From Triops longicaudatus (lineage: Eukaryota > Arthropoda > Branchiopoda > Notostraca > Triopsidae): DNA of 64,000 nt. Below are positions 1 through 12,354 of the stretch, piece by piece; position 1 is the first letter of the stretch; every line of letters starts with the position of its first letter. Where the stretch lies: positions 744,001 through 808,000 of the forward strand of contig JAGQDJ010000156.1 in the NCBI GenBank assembly GCA_022885665.1, given 5' to 3'. The notes beneath the pieces are model-generated. The model worked only from the letters and a program-made list of their open reading frames with translations. It did no database searches and was not told the origin of the DNA. Position numbers and translations under genes: made by a program.

Positions 1-1189
1 CCTCGGGTTTACGCAGGGTAAGATACCTCAAACCGGTGAGTTTAAAACGTTCTGATGCGCTTTTACCAACTAATTCTCGTACAAATACGCTTTCAAACTT
101 CCCACTCTGCCTTTTTACATAAATGGAACTATTACAAGCCCCTTCAACAGTTAATGAAGCTAAATTTGCCTTAGGAAGCTCTAAAAACCTTTGTGGTCTG
201 GTAACTACTTGTTTTCTCACGACAGAGCATATATGTAGCCTATACATGGCCTTACCACGACGGAAGAGCCAAGTTTGTATAAACCGCGCGCAAATCAGCC
301 ATCAAAGTAAAAATCCTGTTCGCTATACAATAACAGAACCCCTTACATTTCTCAAATATAAGTGTGACAGTGACTTAATATAAGTGACTTAAATAAGTAG
401 TCTTTCTTTGCCTAAACTTTAACTATAACATTTGAAGTTTTACTAGGTTCCTGCTGTTATACATGGTATCTTCAACGACCATAATGTACGGAGAAAATGG
501 GGTTGAGTTAGGGCCATAAAAGAGGGTGCGGAGTTACGTCTGGAAAGTGTTATTTAAAACAAAAAAAATCTGGACATGCACACTGGAGGTCCCATTGTGT
601 AACCCAAACCTCAAGAACTCGAAATATACCAGCCTTTCGACACGCTAGAAGGTTCTCTTTGGTATTGTAAACCGTAAAGACAAACTTCTCACTCTGACAA
701 AGCTGCTTAGAATGGTTTTGAACAGGTTTCAATCCTCACAAAGTGCAAAATATGGACAACCATGCTCTGAGGACAATACCACTGTTCTGTACGCGAGATA
801 ACACTGTGTTCTTGGAAAAGGGGCTTAATGCATTCCAACAGAACACAGAACAGCTGTACGCAAAAACCCTTTTGTCACCTATGATCATGTGAAAAGATGC
901 ATCTTTCACTGACCAAAGAGAATCTTTGCCTGTAGGATACGGATCTGGGAAATTTTTTGTTTAAAACCGACCATATCAACTTGAATTTAACTTAAGTGAA
1001 TTGGTGTAACTGGGATAATTCTGTTTTAGTTATTTTAACTTCAGCTCGGCTGAATCGACTAAAAAAAACAGAGCAGTGAAATAAACCAGTTGACTAATCT
1101 AAAAAACCTTAAAAATTACGATCTTTTAAATTTGTCGTGACTACATACGAAACAAAGTTAACGGAAAGACGCATCGAAATTGAGCTTAC

Positions 1190-1249
1190 CTCTCTCTACG
1201 ATCATACGTGCTCACTAGCCCTCCTCTCACAGGAATGATGTCCAAAAAA
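1190..1249 (-). CDS. Possible 60-nt exon, phase-compatible with the HOOK-like exon
   Basis: On the minus strand a 60-nt open segment lies between an acceptor (ttctag) and a good donor (GAGAG then gtaagc). One of its three frames is open and reads FLDIIPVRGGLVSTYDRRER. That frame needs two bases from the previous exon, which is exactly what the exon at 4279-4370 leaves. The segment is a multiple of three and could be a cassette exon. In Girdin-type proteins the residues after the DGVFL stretch are a short ID-P segment; the resemblance here is weak. It could equally be chance. Confidence 0.25.
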
Positions 1250-2412
1250 CTAGAACAAAGAATAATTTTCACTTGCGTGTGAACTGATTTTAAAATTAAA
1301 TACAACCCTAAAAAATGAAATTGCTTTACTTATTTTCTTTATACACCGACTCGACAACTTTGCATTTAATACTGAATTAGATTAACGAGCTCCAAAAGTT
1401 ATGAATGCATCCGTAATCTGTCATCTTGCTTCTTTTTTGAAACACTTCGCTTCATAAATTGTTCTTAACAAAGTGCCAAAGCTCACGCAGGTTAAAAAAA
1501 GCTATGAATCTGAACGAAACTCATCTGCATTTGCCCATACCGTGCTGGATGGCGCGTAACAAAAGGTGCTCTGATTTTAAAGTCAAAATAGCCGTGTGTA
1601 TTCTTCCCCACTCCAAATAGTTGCCAATATCAAGGTTTCTGTCACGCAATACTACTCACAGCAGCCAAGTGGGGTACGCTCAGGCTACTGAGTAAGAAAA
1701 CATGTTCGAAAGCATGCAATATATATCCACATTAGGAAAACACTTGTCTTTTAGGGAACAGTGTCGCTGTATTTTCTATGTTGATTATCTCATGGGCAAG
1801 CACGGACCCGTTTCTCACTACCGTTCGTAAAAAAAAAAAAAAAAAAAAAAAAAATCAGGCATACGTGAAAGTGGGTTCAAATGCTTGCATTTTCAATCCC
1901 GATAGCTAAGGCTTTCCTTCGGTTACAGGTCTGGCGAAGCGAATAGAAGGAACGGAAATGCCTCGAGCAACTTAACCAATGCACGGGTCGCGGTGATGAC
2001 CATTTCCCTTTTTTTTGGTTCCGACTACAGCTAGCCGAGCCAGAACCTGAACTACGAAGGGAGATGTGAAGGAAGACCTTGAGACTTGGAAAAGACGGTG
2101 CAAGGCGGGCTAGCTAGCTTGCAGCAGTCTGGGTGAATTAAAACGTGAGAAAGTTCATTAATTGCCGCAGTTTAAATCACAACTTGTTTTTATTAAAAGC
2201 GTATTTATGTTAGGATGTATTACGTGCTGCAGCATGCTAATACCTTCAAGCTCTAATTAGAAAAATGCCTAAAAAATTGGCGCTATCACAAGAACCCTTT
2301 TTTATCTTTACATGAATAGATGCTCATACTTTCGAGACAAATTTCTCCATTGCTCAGGTTGAGGCAAGTTAAGACGAGTCCACCAAAGACCCCTATCCGA
2401 CGTTACTTTTCA

Positions 2413-2448
2413 ATGACAAAGAAGAGTAACATGACAAAGAAGAGTAAC
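2413..2448. repeat. Tandem duplication of an 18-bp unit
   Basis: The unit atgacaaagaagagtaac occurs twice back to back with no mismatch. It lies in otherwise unannotated sequence. Confidence 0.85.
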
Positions 2449-4278
2449 AGTCTCCCCACTTCGTATGAGGCCTGCCTACGGGTGTTTATAGGTCAATGGG
2501 ACCAAACTCCATACTGTGCATATAATAACTTTTTACAGACTGGACCATTCTTGAGATTTTTATTGTTTTACACGTTCTTGGAAACTTCTCGAAGATTTCT
2601 TATTTTTTCTAAAGAAAGCAAAGAGAAACCAAGAAATGATTGCGCCCAAGCGACTCGTATTGTCTGCAGAACTATTGTATTTTACCGAGGTTCTACATGG
2701 GACAATAGCTGAGTTTCCATGACATTAGAACTTCCACAATACAAACAAACCAGAGGTCCACAGACTCCCTTTTTCTACTACTTCTTGCTGAATATCAGTG
2801 AATATTTTGTTCACTGTCAACAGTAAAAGAACGATACAGTTGTCAAAAAATATTTTTTTAAATGAATACAACAACCACCCACTGTCATCAACAGTCACAC
2901 CAAGAAAATAACTAAAATTTAAAAATTCTTCCATTTTATTTTATTTCTTCTTTCATTCTTATTTTATTTTTTAAAGTAATCAAGACATTGTTCGAAGCAA
3001 CAACATTTCAGGTTTAAGCCAACCATTTTTTAAGTCTTGGGGGGTCCTCTGGGAGAACTTTGGTTAAACATAAAAAAAATTGATGCGGTTACCCACCAGC
3101 ACAATCCAGAGCGCATTGGGGTAAAATACCACCGGATTCTATCGAACTCAAATCGAACCTTATGAATTCAAGGTCTTTGAGCTAAAACACGCGTGTAAGT
3201 AGTAACGGACAAGAAAAAATGAAAAAAGCCGAATATGCGTGTTTTCTTCTGAACATGCACAGCGGTTCTTAACCAAGTACACGCTTACCAGGTGTACATA
3301 AAAAGACTTTAATGAACTTCATTTTTTCTTTTGGTATTTGTAGATTACGCTAAAACTCGTTGCTAAATTAGGATGTACAATGAACAGCCATTACGATATA
3401 TTTCACTTTTTCTCTTCATTTTAGGTTTAGTATGCTGGCATCTGTAATTATTTTTATGTTTAATATTTTGTTAAGCTTATTGCATTATGCGCTCGTACTC
3501 TATGCAGAGGGCAAAAGGAGGGCACGGTCGTGGCAAGCGTGAGGTATATAATAGATTACGCGTGCATAGTACGTAGACGTGCTTTTATTTTCGTCGGTTA
3601 AAATCGTACTACGAAAATGAGTAAACGGGTTGTGGGAAAAGAATTCCCAAGGATAGTGGAAAAACTTTCACTTTTGGCGGGATGTAAGTCATAGCGTGAT
3701 ATGTCTATGTTGTATCAGTATCGTCACAATGCAAATAAACTCGAAGAATCAAGACTAGCAAGATAAGCATTTGACTTTCACTTCGTCTTTCTTTGGTGGG
3801 ACATTGCGAACTGGCATAGTTATCGGCAGTGACTTGTAATCCTGTCTTCATTTTTTTTTCCTTTTCTTTATCAAAAGAAAAACTTTTACAAAATGATTTC
3901 GCGTCTAAGACCAGGAAACTACCCCTAGCAAAAACTATCCAGGAAACTTCCTAAAAAAAACTAACGAGAGAAACGCATTCTTGATTGCTGACTTGCGCTT
4001 TTGGATTATTGGCTTTTTTTTCTGCATGTTCAGACAAGAAATGCGGATTTCCTCCTGGCTGCCCACCAGGCCCCCTACTCATCTCCCGACGATTTTTTTT
4101 TCTAGCAGAGCATATTTCCGGTCTCTGCCCTCATTAAGTAAAGCTTCTACAAACCATGGTTTTATACTAAGACCTTTTGTCTTGATCGTTAAGAACGAAG
4201 AGCAAAGGTTTGGGGATTCTTTACACGAAAAAAAGTCGACCAAAGGGAATTAGAAGAACTCGTACAAAAGCGACTTAC

Positions 4279-4370
4279 ATGTGCGACAGAACTTCGTCCA
4301 GAAAGACTCCATCAGTAAGCTGCAACAAATCCACTGGCGAAGTTCCTGCATCCTCTTTAAAGCGTCCAAT
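4279..4370 (-). CDS. Orphan internal exon of a Girdin/CCDC88-like protein (HOOK domain)
   Basis: A 92-nt minus-strand exon has a strong acceptor (tgtattacag) and a strong donor (gtaagt). It starts in phase 0 and ends with two spare bases. The translation runs from IGRFKEDAG to LTDGVFLDEVLSHI. The pattern L-x-D-G-[VI]-F-L-[ND]-x-[VI]-x-x-x-I is that of the N-terminal HOOK domain of Girdin and Daple (CCDC88 family), which link microtubules, dynein or G-proteins. No upstream exon with the start codon could be identified to the right: a minimal ATG-donor segment at about 8539-8561 has the right phase but no similarity. The following exons lie to the left, probably outside the window. HOOK proteins proper are the alternative family. 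Confidence 0.5.
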
Positions 4371-6109
4371 CTGTAATACACAAATCAGACAATTACTTAA
4401 AACTGACTGTTCAGTAAAGCTTAAAATAGATGCACGAGGTAGTTATTTCGGATCTTCAAAGTCCATGACCTGCTGTTGAAAGATAAGTAGAGTGGCAAAC
4501 CTACTTTCCCGCGCGAAACATCAAATGCGTGAAACAAAACAATAGAAGCTCTCAATTCACAAAGCCATTAACTTTTGTATTCCGCCTGTTCGAGTACACA
4601 AAAACGTGCAATAACGCGAAAGAAAAGCTAGCTACGCTTAGAGTGAAACCCTGTTTGCTTTAAAGCGATTATACTGCACACAAAAAGAAACGTGGGCGAG
4701 AGCAAATCGAACACACGAGGAAAGTATACGGTGTATGTGTGGCCTGAAAGTAACGGAGCTGATTTTATAATGTATTCCTACCATGTGAAACTTGCAATTT
4801 CTTGTCGCTTCTTCGTCACAGCTCCTTTGCATTTCTTTGCACCAAACGAAGTTTCTATTGTTGTCAAAGCACCTCGATTTTTTTTTCCTTTTGTAAGCAT
4901 CTTTCTAAATGTGTCCTCCAAATCTTTCGTTTGCTTTCTTCTGAAGTCGCACGCTGTAACTTTTACATATAGCGTTGAAAGTTATGAGAAAACTTAGACT
5001 TGTTTTATTTATTTTCTTTCATGTACTTTTGTATTGGTCGTTTTTATCAAAGGAAGACATGAGATTGAAGTTGATCTTCGTGTCGATTTATTCCACAACA
5101 CTGCCAACCAGTTTTTCATGCTTCCAAGTGCCTTTTACTTCCGTTCTTGATACTCAAGATCCAGATCTCATTTTAGATGCGTAACAGATAGTAACGAATA
5201 AATCAATCTCAATTTACACTTAACACGGTTGGAATGTAATTTTTAGTAAATTGTATTATTTTTTCTTAAATTAGCGGGTACATTTTTACGCAATGAGGTA
5301 AGTTTCGTTATTTCCGGCCACAGTATTACGCTTTCTTATAGAGTGCTTCGCAAGCGGTGAGCAACTTCCAGAAGCTCTCCTTAATTACTGCTGTTTTGGT
5401 CACGTAAAAAACATATTAAGGATCTCGTTTTCCGTGTTTCATAACGCCTCTTTGTCTGCCCTTTTCTACATGAAACATTTCCATATGGAGTTATGAAGCA
5501 ATTTTCGTATAAGATGCACAAAATCCTCATGTTTATTTGATACTAGTCTAGGCTCTCGCATATTGACGCCAACCATTTTTTGCTGAAAATATTCTCTTGT
5601 GTACGAGTGGTGTAAATCATATGTGGAAGGGTTTCTATGTTATTTAAAAGAAAAAATACATCAATGTGTCAAAAGCGTGTTAAAAGCCGACTTGGTATTT
5701 ACCATATAAAATTCAAAAATTATAAAGCAACTGACGAGTATACTCTGAGAAAAGGATTTAAAGTTTGTTAAATTTCTAACATCGTCGACTAATCGAAGCA
5801 CCTGGGAAACGTTACTAAGGTAGGAAAAATAGGGAAAATTTAAAGTCGCGTTTAAATAGAGTATTCCAACTTTATCGTTAAATAACACATTTCTTGAACA
5901 ACAGTTTCCAGCTGGATCAATAGTAAGAGATAATGTTTAGACATAAGAAAAGTTTTTCGACACACTTTTTCTCTTTCCTCTTTATCCTTCTTTCGGAGTA
6001 GCTCAAAGCTCGTGACACCACATACAGCGTTCAGCACCACCCAACGTGCCCTAACACCCATTCTGAAAACCCCTGTTCAATAACTCATGTCTTTACTGTA
6101 CCCAACAAG

Positions 6110-6360
6110 CCCCGGCTGACCTAGGGTAGACACTCGGGCTGAAATCGACTCTCGTGAAATCCTAAGCCAAAAAATAAGAGCCTGACTCGGCTCAGGCGCA
6201 ACATTCTCGACTTAACGCACATTGGCCATAACGTGATGGTGCAGTGGAACCAAGGTAGACATACCAAGGCCGGTTCATGCACAACTGAACAAGGTCGGGC
6301 AGAAATCAACCGAACTCCTAATAAGGTTCTGACTCGGCTAGTTTAAAATAAGCAAAGGGA
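6110..6360. repeat. Degenerate short repeats with the motif ctgactcggct
   Basis: The motif ctgactcggct occurs near 6183 and again near 6329, and each copy is preceded by related cggg(c/t)..gaaatc words. The first copy also forms a small inverted repeat (gcctga ... tcaggc). The block looks like two diverged copies of a unit of roughly 150 bp. I cannot assign a repeat family. Confidence 0.35.
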
Positions 6361-6809
6361 TCGACCCCAAGTTGTCGAGCTTTAATTGAATTCCCAGAAC
6401 CAAACCTTCAGTGCATACACAGTACAGACATTTTCTTAAGTATGGAATTCGCGGAATTTGCGAGGTTCCTTCTAATCACAAAGTGGTGAAGTAAAATCCC
6501 GCCGGCTTTACTGAAATCTACTACAGAATTCCTGTTTTTACTTATTATTTGTTTTGTTTTATTTTTTAAAAAATAATACGATATTGCTAAATGGCAAATT
6601 TCAAAGTTCTCATAACTGCCCTGAAAAGACTTCGAGAAGAGTACGTGTTAATTGCGTGTCCCGCACTATTAGTCGGGTGTCCGGTGCCCCCAGCTAGAAA
6701 GTAATGCTCTCAATAGCATAAACTACATGACCATGAATACATTAAGCGACAAAGTCAACGATTTATTTCGAAAAGAAAAACAAACAAGTAAACAAGCTAA
6801 CTGGAACTA

Positions 6810-6869
6810 ATTAACTAATGACGAACTTAAATCCGCCTTTACAGGTAGATTTAAGTTCGGTTAGTTAAT
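6810..6869. repeat. Inverted repeat / strong hairpin
   Basis: The left arm contains attaacta and then cgaacttaaatc; the right arm is gatttaagttcg followed by ttagttaat. The arms are about 21 bp with a small bulge and enclose a loop of about 14 nt. The core of 12 bp pairs perfectly. No target-site duplication is obvious. It could be the core of a small foldback element or a structured RNA. Confidence 0.7.
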
Positions 6870-9800
6870 AATCTGCCATAAACGAACTTGCTCGAAACGA
6901 ACTAAAAACCCACCTTAAACGAATTTACTGAAACTTGCGTTATAGCTTACCAAATTTAATTGAAGATGACATTGTGCGCTAAAATGAGCTTAACATTGGA
7001 CTATCGACAATAAATACTACAATTAGTTTTAATTTTGCAGGCAACGAAAGAAATACTTGGAAATTTAGACCGATATGCGTAAAATTTGTAATTTCTATTT
7101 TGACTACAGCGCCAGTTTTCAGCAGACAACACGTTTGGTGCATTTGGAGAGATAATTCTGCACAGTCAAGATTGCACAGTTTACACTGCGAAACTAGCGC
7201 AGAATTATGCCGAGTTCGCTCAGTGTGATAAGGGCGCGCAGATGTTAGCCACACAAACAAGCATAGCTGTTGTTTCAAAGTCGATTTCGGGATAAGGACA
7301 CCAAGGGATACGCTTAAAGCCAGAGCTGTGAGCGACCTCGTAACATTGCCAAATGTCCGATTCAGCAAACGTGCTTCATAATGTGCGTTTTATGTAACTT
7401 AAGGAACATTATATTTAACGTACTCTTATAACAAACATCCAGTAGAGATCAATACAGTGGAGACTCTGGTCTCAATCAATACATAGCTTTCTAAAAGCAG
7501 CTTCCTACCAACCGGAAGCACCAATGGCCCAATGGTTAGTCACCATACTTGGGGGCATTTCCGTGCTTTTCCAGCTGTAAATTAGGAAAAACAAATAAAG
7601 ATGTCGGCATTAAGGGAGAAGCTATGAAAGTTAATACCATTAATTGAAAAAGAGCGAGTTATTTTACTTAAGAAAGTCTATCATTGCATATAAACTTTCT
7701 GTCACCAGCTGAAGAACAAACAAAATCTCATCATTATATAAAAAAATCTTAATTAAATTTATTCGAAAAGAAATCACGGTCAAATTCATTTCAAAATATA
7801 TTTTAAAAATAATGTGCAAATTACAAAAAATTCGTAAGAGCAAACCAACTTGTCTCAACTACAAGCCAGGTTTGTCGTGAAAATACTTCCTTTACGAGTG
7901 AAATATGCCGTACAGCACACTTTCCTCCTTTACCTTGAGAATGTAAGGGAAGGCATCGAGAATTCAAGGTTAGGTGTTCGCGTCTTGGATCACAAAATTT
8001 TTATTCTTTTCCAGCATGCCGCGAAACGCTACATCTTTGGGAATACAGTGACTTACAGCAATAAATCTTGCGAGCATTGCTTTACTCGATTGTGTGACGC
8101 ATTCTTTGTGTTTCTATCTATCTTTTTAGAGTCACATTTGCGGTACAAACTACTGTTAATACCCCACGCATTCGCGCACTGCATGGTACATGTCTCTTTC
8201 CTAACATATACCAAATAGCTCTGCCTTAATGTATACACCGAGAATCATGCTTATTTCTGCAATACATGTGACGTTAATGTACTGCTATTTATTACGTTTT
8301 TACTTACTATCAACATGGGAAAAATGTACAATGCAGACGATCTATAGCAATGGAACAAATAAATTATTTAAAAATTGTGAAAAATACCGAAATAAAGATA
8401 CAAGTTTCGGACTACATACCCAAGTGACTAGAGGTCCTTGCATAAACTCCAGAACAGTGGCGTTACTCATATTTGCTAATATGAGATGGGCAAAAAATTA
8501 CCATAGCTGTTTCGTCGAGCACGAATACTTTTGCACTCACCGGTTTGCACCTTCTTGACATTAAAACTTCAATAGGAATTTAAAGCACACTTTCCAAATG
8601 CATTGTTGACACCAGAATGGCTAGGATTTAGAGCTTTTAGATGAAATAAACACCGTATCCGCAAATCTTGTAAATCCGAGTGGTTTTAAAATAATTGTCT
8701 CCGATGTAAGTATTTAATTCACTTTTCTGCGTTTACAAAAACTACTTTAAAATGCAACTTAAAAGAGAAGACCGTAACAGAGGTCCTGGAGCAAGCTCCC
8801 GGTTTGTTGCACTGGCAGAGACTCCCAAGAATCGTAACACTGCTACCACTCAGTCCAGCCAGTTCATGCTGCATTGACAAAACCCAAGCGGGGGAAGTCC
8901 TCGCAGGTCCTTTGTGCCTAGAATGCCTCAGGCCTAGTCTTGAGAAGCCCTGCATGGGAGTGCAGTCGAGATAGGATTTGCGCACGCCCTGTCACCTATT
9001 GGCAGTTTCCACAACCTGTTACGGAAGACCGGCTGCAGCGGAAATTTCGGCTGCAGTTATGGCTCTTGAAGAGTCGAAGTTTTTGAGTAATTACGTGGGG
9101 ATAAATACACAAACTGTTGATGAGTACACAACCAGAGTTATGTGATATCCTAAAATTTCACGACAGTAGTGTTTCTTTATTTTTCGGAATGCGGCGTCAT
9201 AATTAAAAAAAATTGCTTGCCTAATTTGTTAATCTGAGCATGAATTTTAGAATACATAGCAAATTAGGAACTTTTCCGATTTTGTCGACGCCGCTGTCTT
9301 CGAAACTATAAGAAGCATTTGTATGAAGTTATCCTTCAATTTTTTAAAGCTGTTTTTGACTTGATATCCTCAAAGTTTTCCTACTTGATTTTGGGGATAG
9401 AAACTCAAAAACTGCTCATCCAGACTTTCGCTACTTCAAAGCCAAGATTATTCTAAAGATCGAGATGCATCATCTACCGTATGTAACTTTCTAGGAGGTT
9501 TTGCCAAAGGTAATAGCCTCAATCACATCTAGCGTATTTCACAGCGTAATCCTGAATGAACTTTTGGTTAGTTCTTTTAGTTACAAAATTTCTCTTGATC
9601 CAAAAAATTCCAGGCGGTCTGCTGTTTTTGCCAAATCTTTGCCACAGTTCACGGATTGCCAATTTTTTCGCATATTTTTCATAAGGCACACAGCATTACT
9701 TGTTAAACGGTATGAATAAACTGAAATTGCTGAAAAAGTTGGAAACGAGATGCAGGTAATTAAGTTGCACATTGTATGTTTACAATAGTTCTACAATTCT

Positions 9801-9890
9801 TTACATATGTTTGATTCCGGTAGTCTCAAAAAACTTTTGCTAAACTCTTGCATTCATATAAAAGTGCACGCTACAACCGGTCTTTATCGC

Positions 9891-11360
9891 TTATGACATT
9901 TCCATGGATGACTGACGTATCTCATTACAGAATTCTGAGGGTACATCTTGCACTTCAACCTCAAACTGCTCCTGGAAACTGCGTATTAGGTGTGGGGTTA
10001 CGTCTTGTATACTAACATCACGACCTAATTGTTGGCTAATAGACGTCACCCCCTTTCCGTGTAAACCACACGGAACTACGTGTGAAAACCATTTCAAATC
10101 AATGTTGCAGTTGAGCGCAAGGCCGTGAGATGTGACGAACCGAGCACCATGCACTCCTAAATGACATTTTATAATCAGATGTTTGCGAAATAACAACGTT
10201 ATTACCTAGAGCACATATTTTTGAATCCCCAATCCAAACCCCAGTGTCACACGAAGTTGTAGCTGGAAGACCATACTTCATTCGGCAAAGACGAACGACT
10301 GTTTCCTCCAATTGACGAACGTACCATTTCATGCTTTTCTGAAAGTGCGCTAAATTGAGGATAGGATACGCAACTAATTGGCCTGGTCCGTGGAAAGTGA
10401 TAAGTCCTCCGCGGTTAGTGCGGTAGAATTCCGCACCCAATTTTTTAAGCCGATTTTCTTCTTCCTCTGGATATCCTGCTGTTCGTATTCCTACTGTATA
10501 AACTGAAAACAATTTTTTTTTCAGTGTCACAGATATCTTGTTTTCAGAAAGAATAATTCAGTGCTTCTGTCCACTGGGTTTGCAAATCAAGCTTGACATC
10601 CACACTTAAGATATAGACAATTTTGTTTCATATGGTAGAGTTCCAGCTTTCCTTTCTCACGCGTAAAGCTCAGGGGAATGCTGGCGTCAGGAAAACGTTC
10701 GCAACCCCATGGATCAGCTTCTCCGTTTTTTTTAAGCGACACTAATTTCAAGTATATCTCTTCTAGCATTGGAAAAACGTCTGACTTGCAAAGAGATAAA
10801 AATCTGACGAGCTTAAAGCTTCTTGATTCAGGTAGAAAGATTAGACTTTTAGGGATCTTTTTTTCCCCTTTATTTTTAATCATATTTTTAAACAAGGACT
10901 TTTGAATGGAGGATATAATTACGGTGCTATAAGAGGGCAAGCATAAGAATTGCTACCAGATCAAAGTTGGTTCCATAATGTGTCCATTTATTGCTGGAGA
11001 GGCTGATGATTATTTTCGCCACAGTGGACGTTAAGTGCTCTTAGCGGTTTTGAATTCTCTGACGACAGCGCTCCGCTGACTAGACGTTTTGCCTTCTTAT
11101 GCGAAGAGAGGCGCCATACATCATAATCCGCCTAAGCGTTCGTTATTAGTTTCTAACTAGGTAAACGAGATTACGTGTAGCCATAAGAATTACGTAAGCA
11201 AGAATACAATACCTGGGACATGTTCGACTAAAAGCAGTGTGTTATTTTGTTCCATAGGGTTTGCTAGTATTTTTCGGACTATGGCATTTTGTACATTAAG
11301 AGCTGGCAGATAGCTCATTCGTCCAAGGTTCCACACATTTATAACCTTTGCTGTAGACAT
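9891..11360 (-). CDS. LIPT2: Lipoyl(octanoyl) transferase 2, mitochondrial
   Basis: The product moves octanoate from acyl carrier protein onto lipoyl-dependent proteins (first GCSH), the first step of mitochondrial lipoate synthesis. Three exons join in phase: 11213-11360, 10206-10502 and 9891-10156, giving 236 residues; the human protein has about 231. Visible LipB-family signatures are RGGLITFHGPGQL near residue 85, the KICALGVH motif carrying the catalytic lysine near residue 143, SHGLALN, and the VPCGL motif with the conserved cysteine near residue 178. The second intron is only 49 bp. The start at 11360 was chosen because the similarity begins there; an in-frame ATG at 11471 would add 37 residues and could supply a targeting peptide. 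The gene lies head to head with the DOCK gene about 1 kb away. Confidence 0.93.
10503..11212 (-). other. LIPT2 intron 1, with an unexplained 117-codon open frame
   Basis: The 710-bp first intron of LIPT2 carries a minus-strand open frame at 10587-10940, in the same orientation as the gene. It reads as a plausible globular composition (lysine- and leucine-rich) but I recognise no domain. No splice pairing that would add it to LIPT2 is needed, since exons 1 and 2 join in phase without it. It may be chance, or an old insertion. Confidence 0.4.
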
Positions 11361-12354
11361 TTTTCCCGAGCTTCGACCTCGTGCGGGCGGAGCGTGTTTC
11401 TTAGCCTGGTGCCTCGATATTAAATCAATTCCTACAAATATACACTTTAGATTATACGAATACTCATTCATTTGGTTCTTACGATTGAGAAAGCTTTAAA
11501 ATACCAGCAATACGTCCGTTTTATGGGAAAATCGATGTTTTTTTTTCCAAAACAAATACTGACACCTGCTATTTTTGTTGTGGTAGCGTACTTGACCACG
11601 CCTATTTTAAAGCTTTTGACCTCTTGTCATTAGAGTTCACTGGCGTCAGTAATTTGGCGAAAATACAAAATTTTCAAAAAGACTAATCGGTTGTCTTTTC
11701 AGTTTTGGAAAACAAATTGCTTTCGATAAGTTAGTGACCCTAATCTTAGACGAACAAATAAATATTTACAGTACATATGAAAAATCTCCTATAAATATGT
11801 ATCAATTGCTGAGATTCTTTGCTTTTTTTGGCCAGTTACAATAATACGCAATACACTAAAAATTAATCATTGAAGTTTTCACGATCGACCTTAATTAAGG
11901 ATAAATAAATGTTCCGGATTTATCCAAAGGCAAAAAGTTTTTATTTCTTAACTTCTTTGAAGTAACTTACTCCGTACGAAGATAAGGTACAACCGATAGA
12001 AAACAAAAGGGCACTCAACATTTTATGCCACGAAAATAAGTACTAAGAAGTAACACTTTTGACTGCATATATTATTTATAAGTATTTAACGGCACAAAAT
12101 CAATTAACCCAACTCCGATGCGGACTTCAATCTCTAATTTTGTGATATGGGTTCCTTTTCTAGATGCACACAAATTTAGGGTGGGTGTGGCGTACTGCGT
12201 TTATGTGCTGTAAACAACAAGCTGATTAATCCGTTAAGTTTACTCCACATTGCTTTTGGCGTAAAAATACTTAAAATACTGCAGAGTAGTTGCTGTGCAA
12301 ACAAATTTTATATTTTCATAAGAATGCAAAGAATCCTGGTGTAAAAGTGTCAAA
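11361..12354. promoter_or_regulatory. Probable bidirectional promoter between LIPT2 and the DOCK gene
   Basis: The two genes diverge across about 1 kb. The interval is AT-rich; no core promoter motif is clear. The call rests on arrangement alone. Confidence 0.35.

Larger units (their letters stand above)
1..4278. other. Non-coding stretch, probably intron of a gene running off the left edge
   Basis: I see no convincing gene here apart from the weak exon candidate at 1190-1249. The stretch is AT-rich. It holds a poly-A run near 1829-1854 and an 18-bp direct duplication at 2413-2430 and 2431-2448. The longest open frame (2320-2712, plus) contains that duplication and matches no family I know. 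If the exon at 4279-4370 is real, this stretch is intron of its gene, because the continuation on the minus strand lies to the left. Confidence 0.4.
4371..9890. other. Gene-poor stretch, no recognisable gene
   Basis: Several open frames of 100-130 codons occur on both strands (for example 6979-7368 minus, 7850-8218 plus), but none shows family motifs, good splice sites or an ATG in a convincing context. The stretch holds a strong hairpin at 6810-6869, short degenerate repeats around 6110-6360, and a locally GC-rich block near 8780-9010 with no visible coding or tRNA signal. The first exons of the HOOK-like gene may be hidden here. Confidence 0.45.

Noticed and set aside
2320..2712. 130-codon open frame on the plus strand
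   Set aside because: It contains the 18-bp tandem duplication, shows no domain or splice partner, and lies in sequence of random composition.
6979..7368. 129-codon minus-strand open frame
   Set aside because: It has no ATG start in its reported position, no family motif and no neighbours that fit.
7525..7580. tRNA-like A-box (tggcccaatggttagt)
   Set aside because: No matching B-box, no acceptor stem and no anticodon arm can be built downstream.
8719..8985. GC-richer block with an open frame
   Set aside because: The composition is unusual, but no protein family, tRNA or repeat could be recognised.
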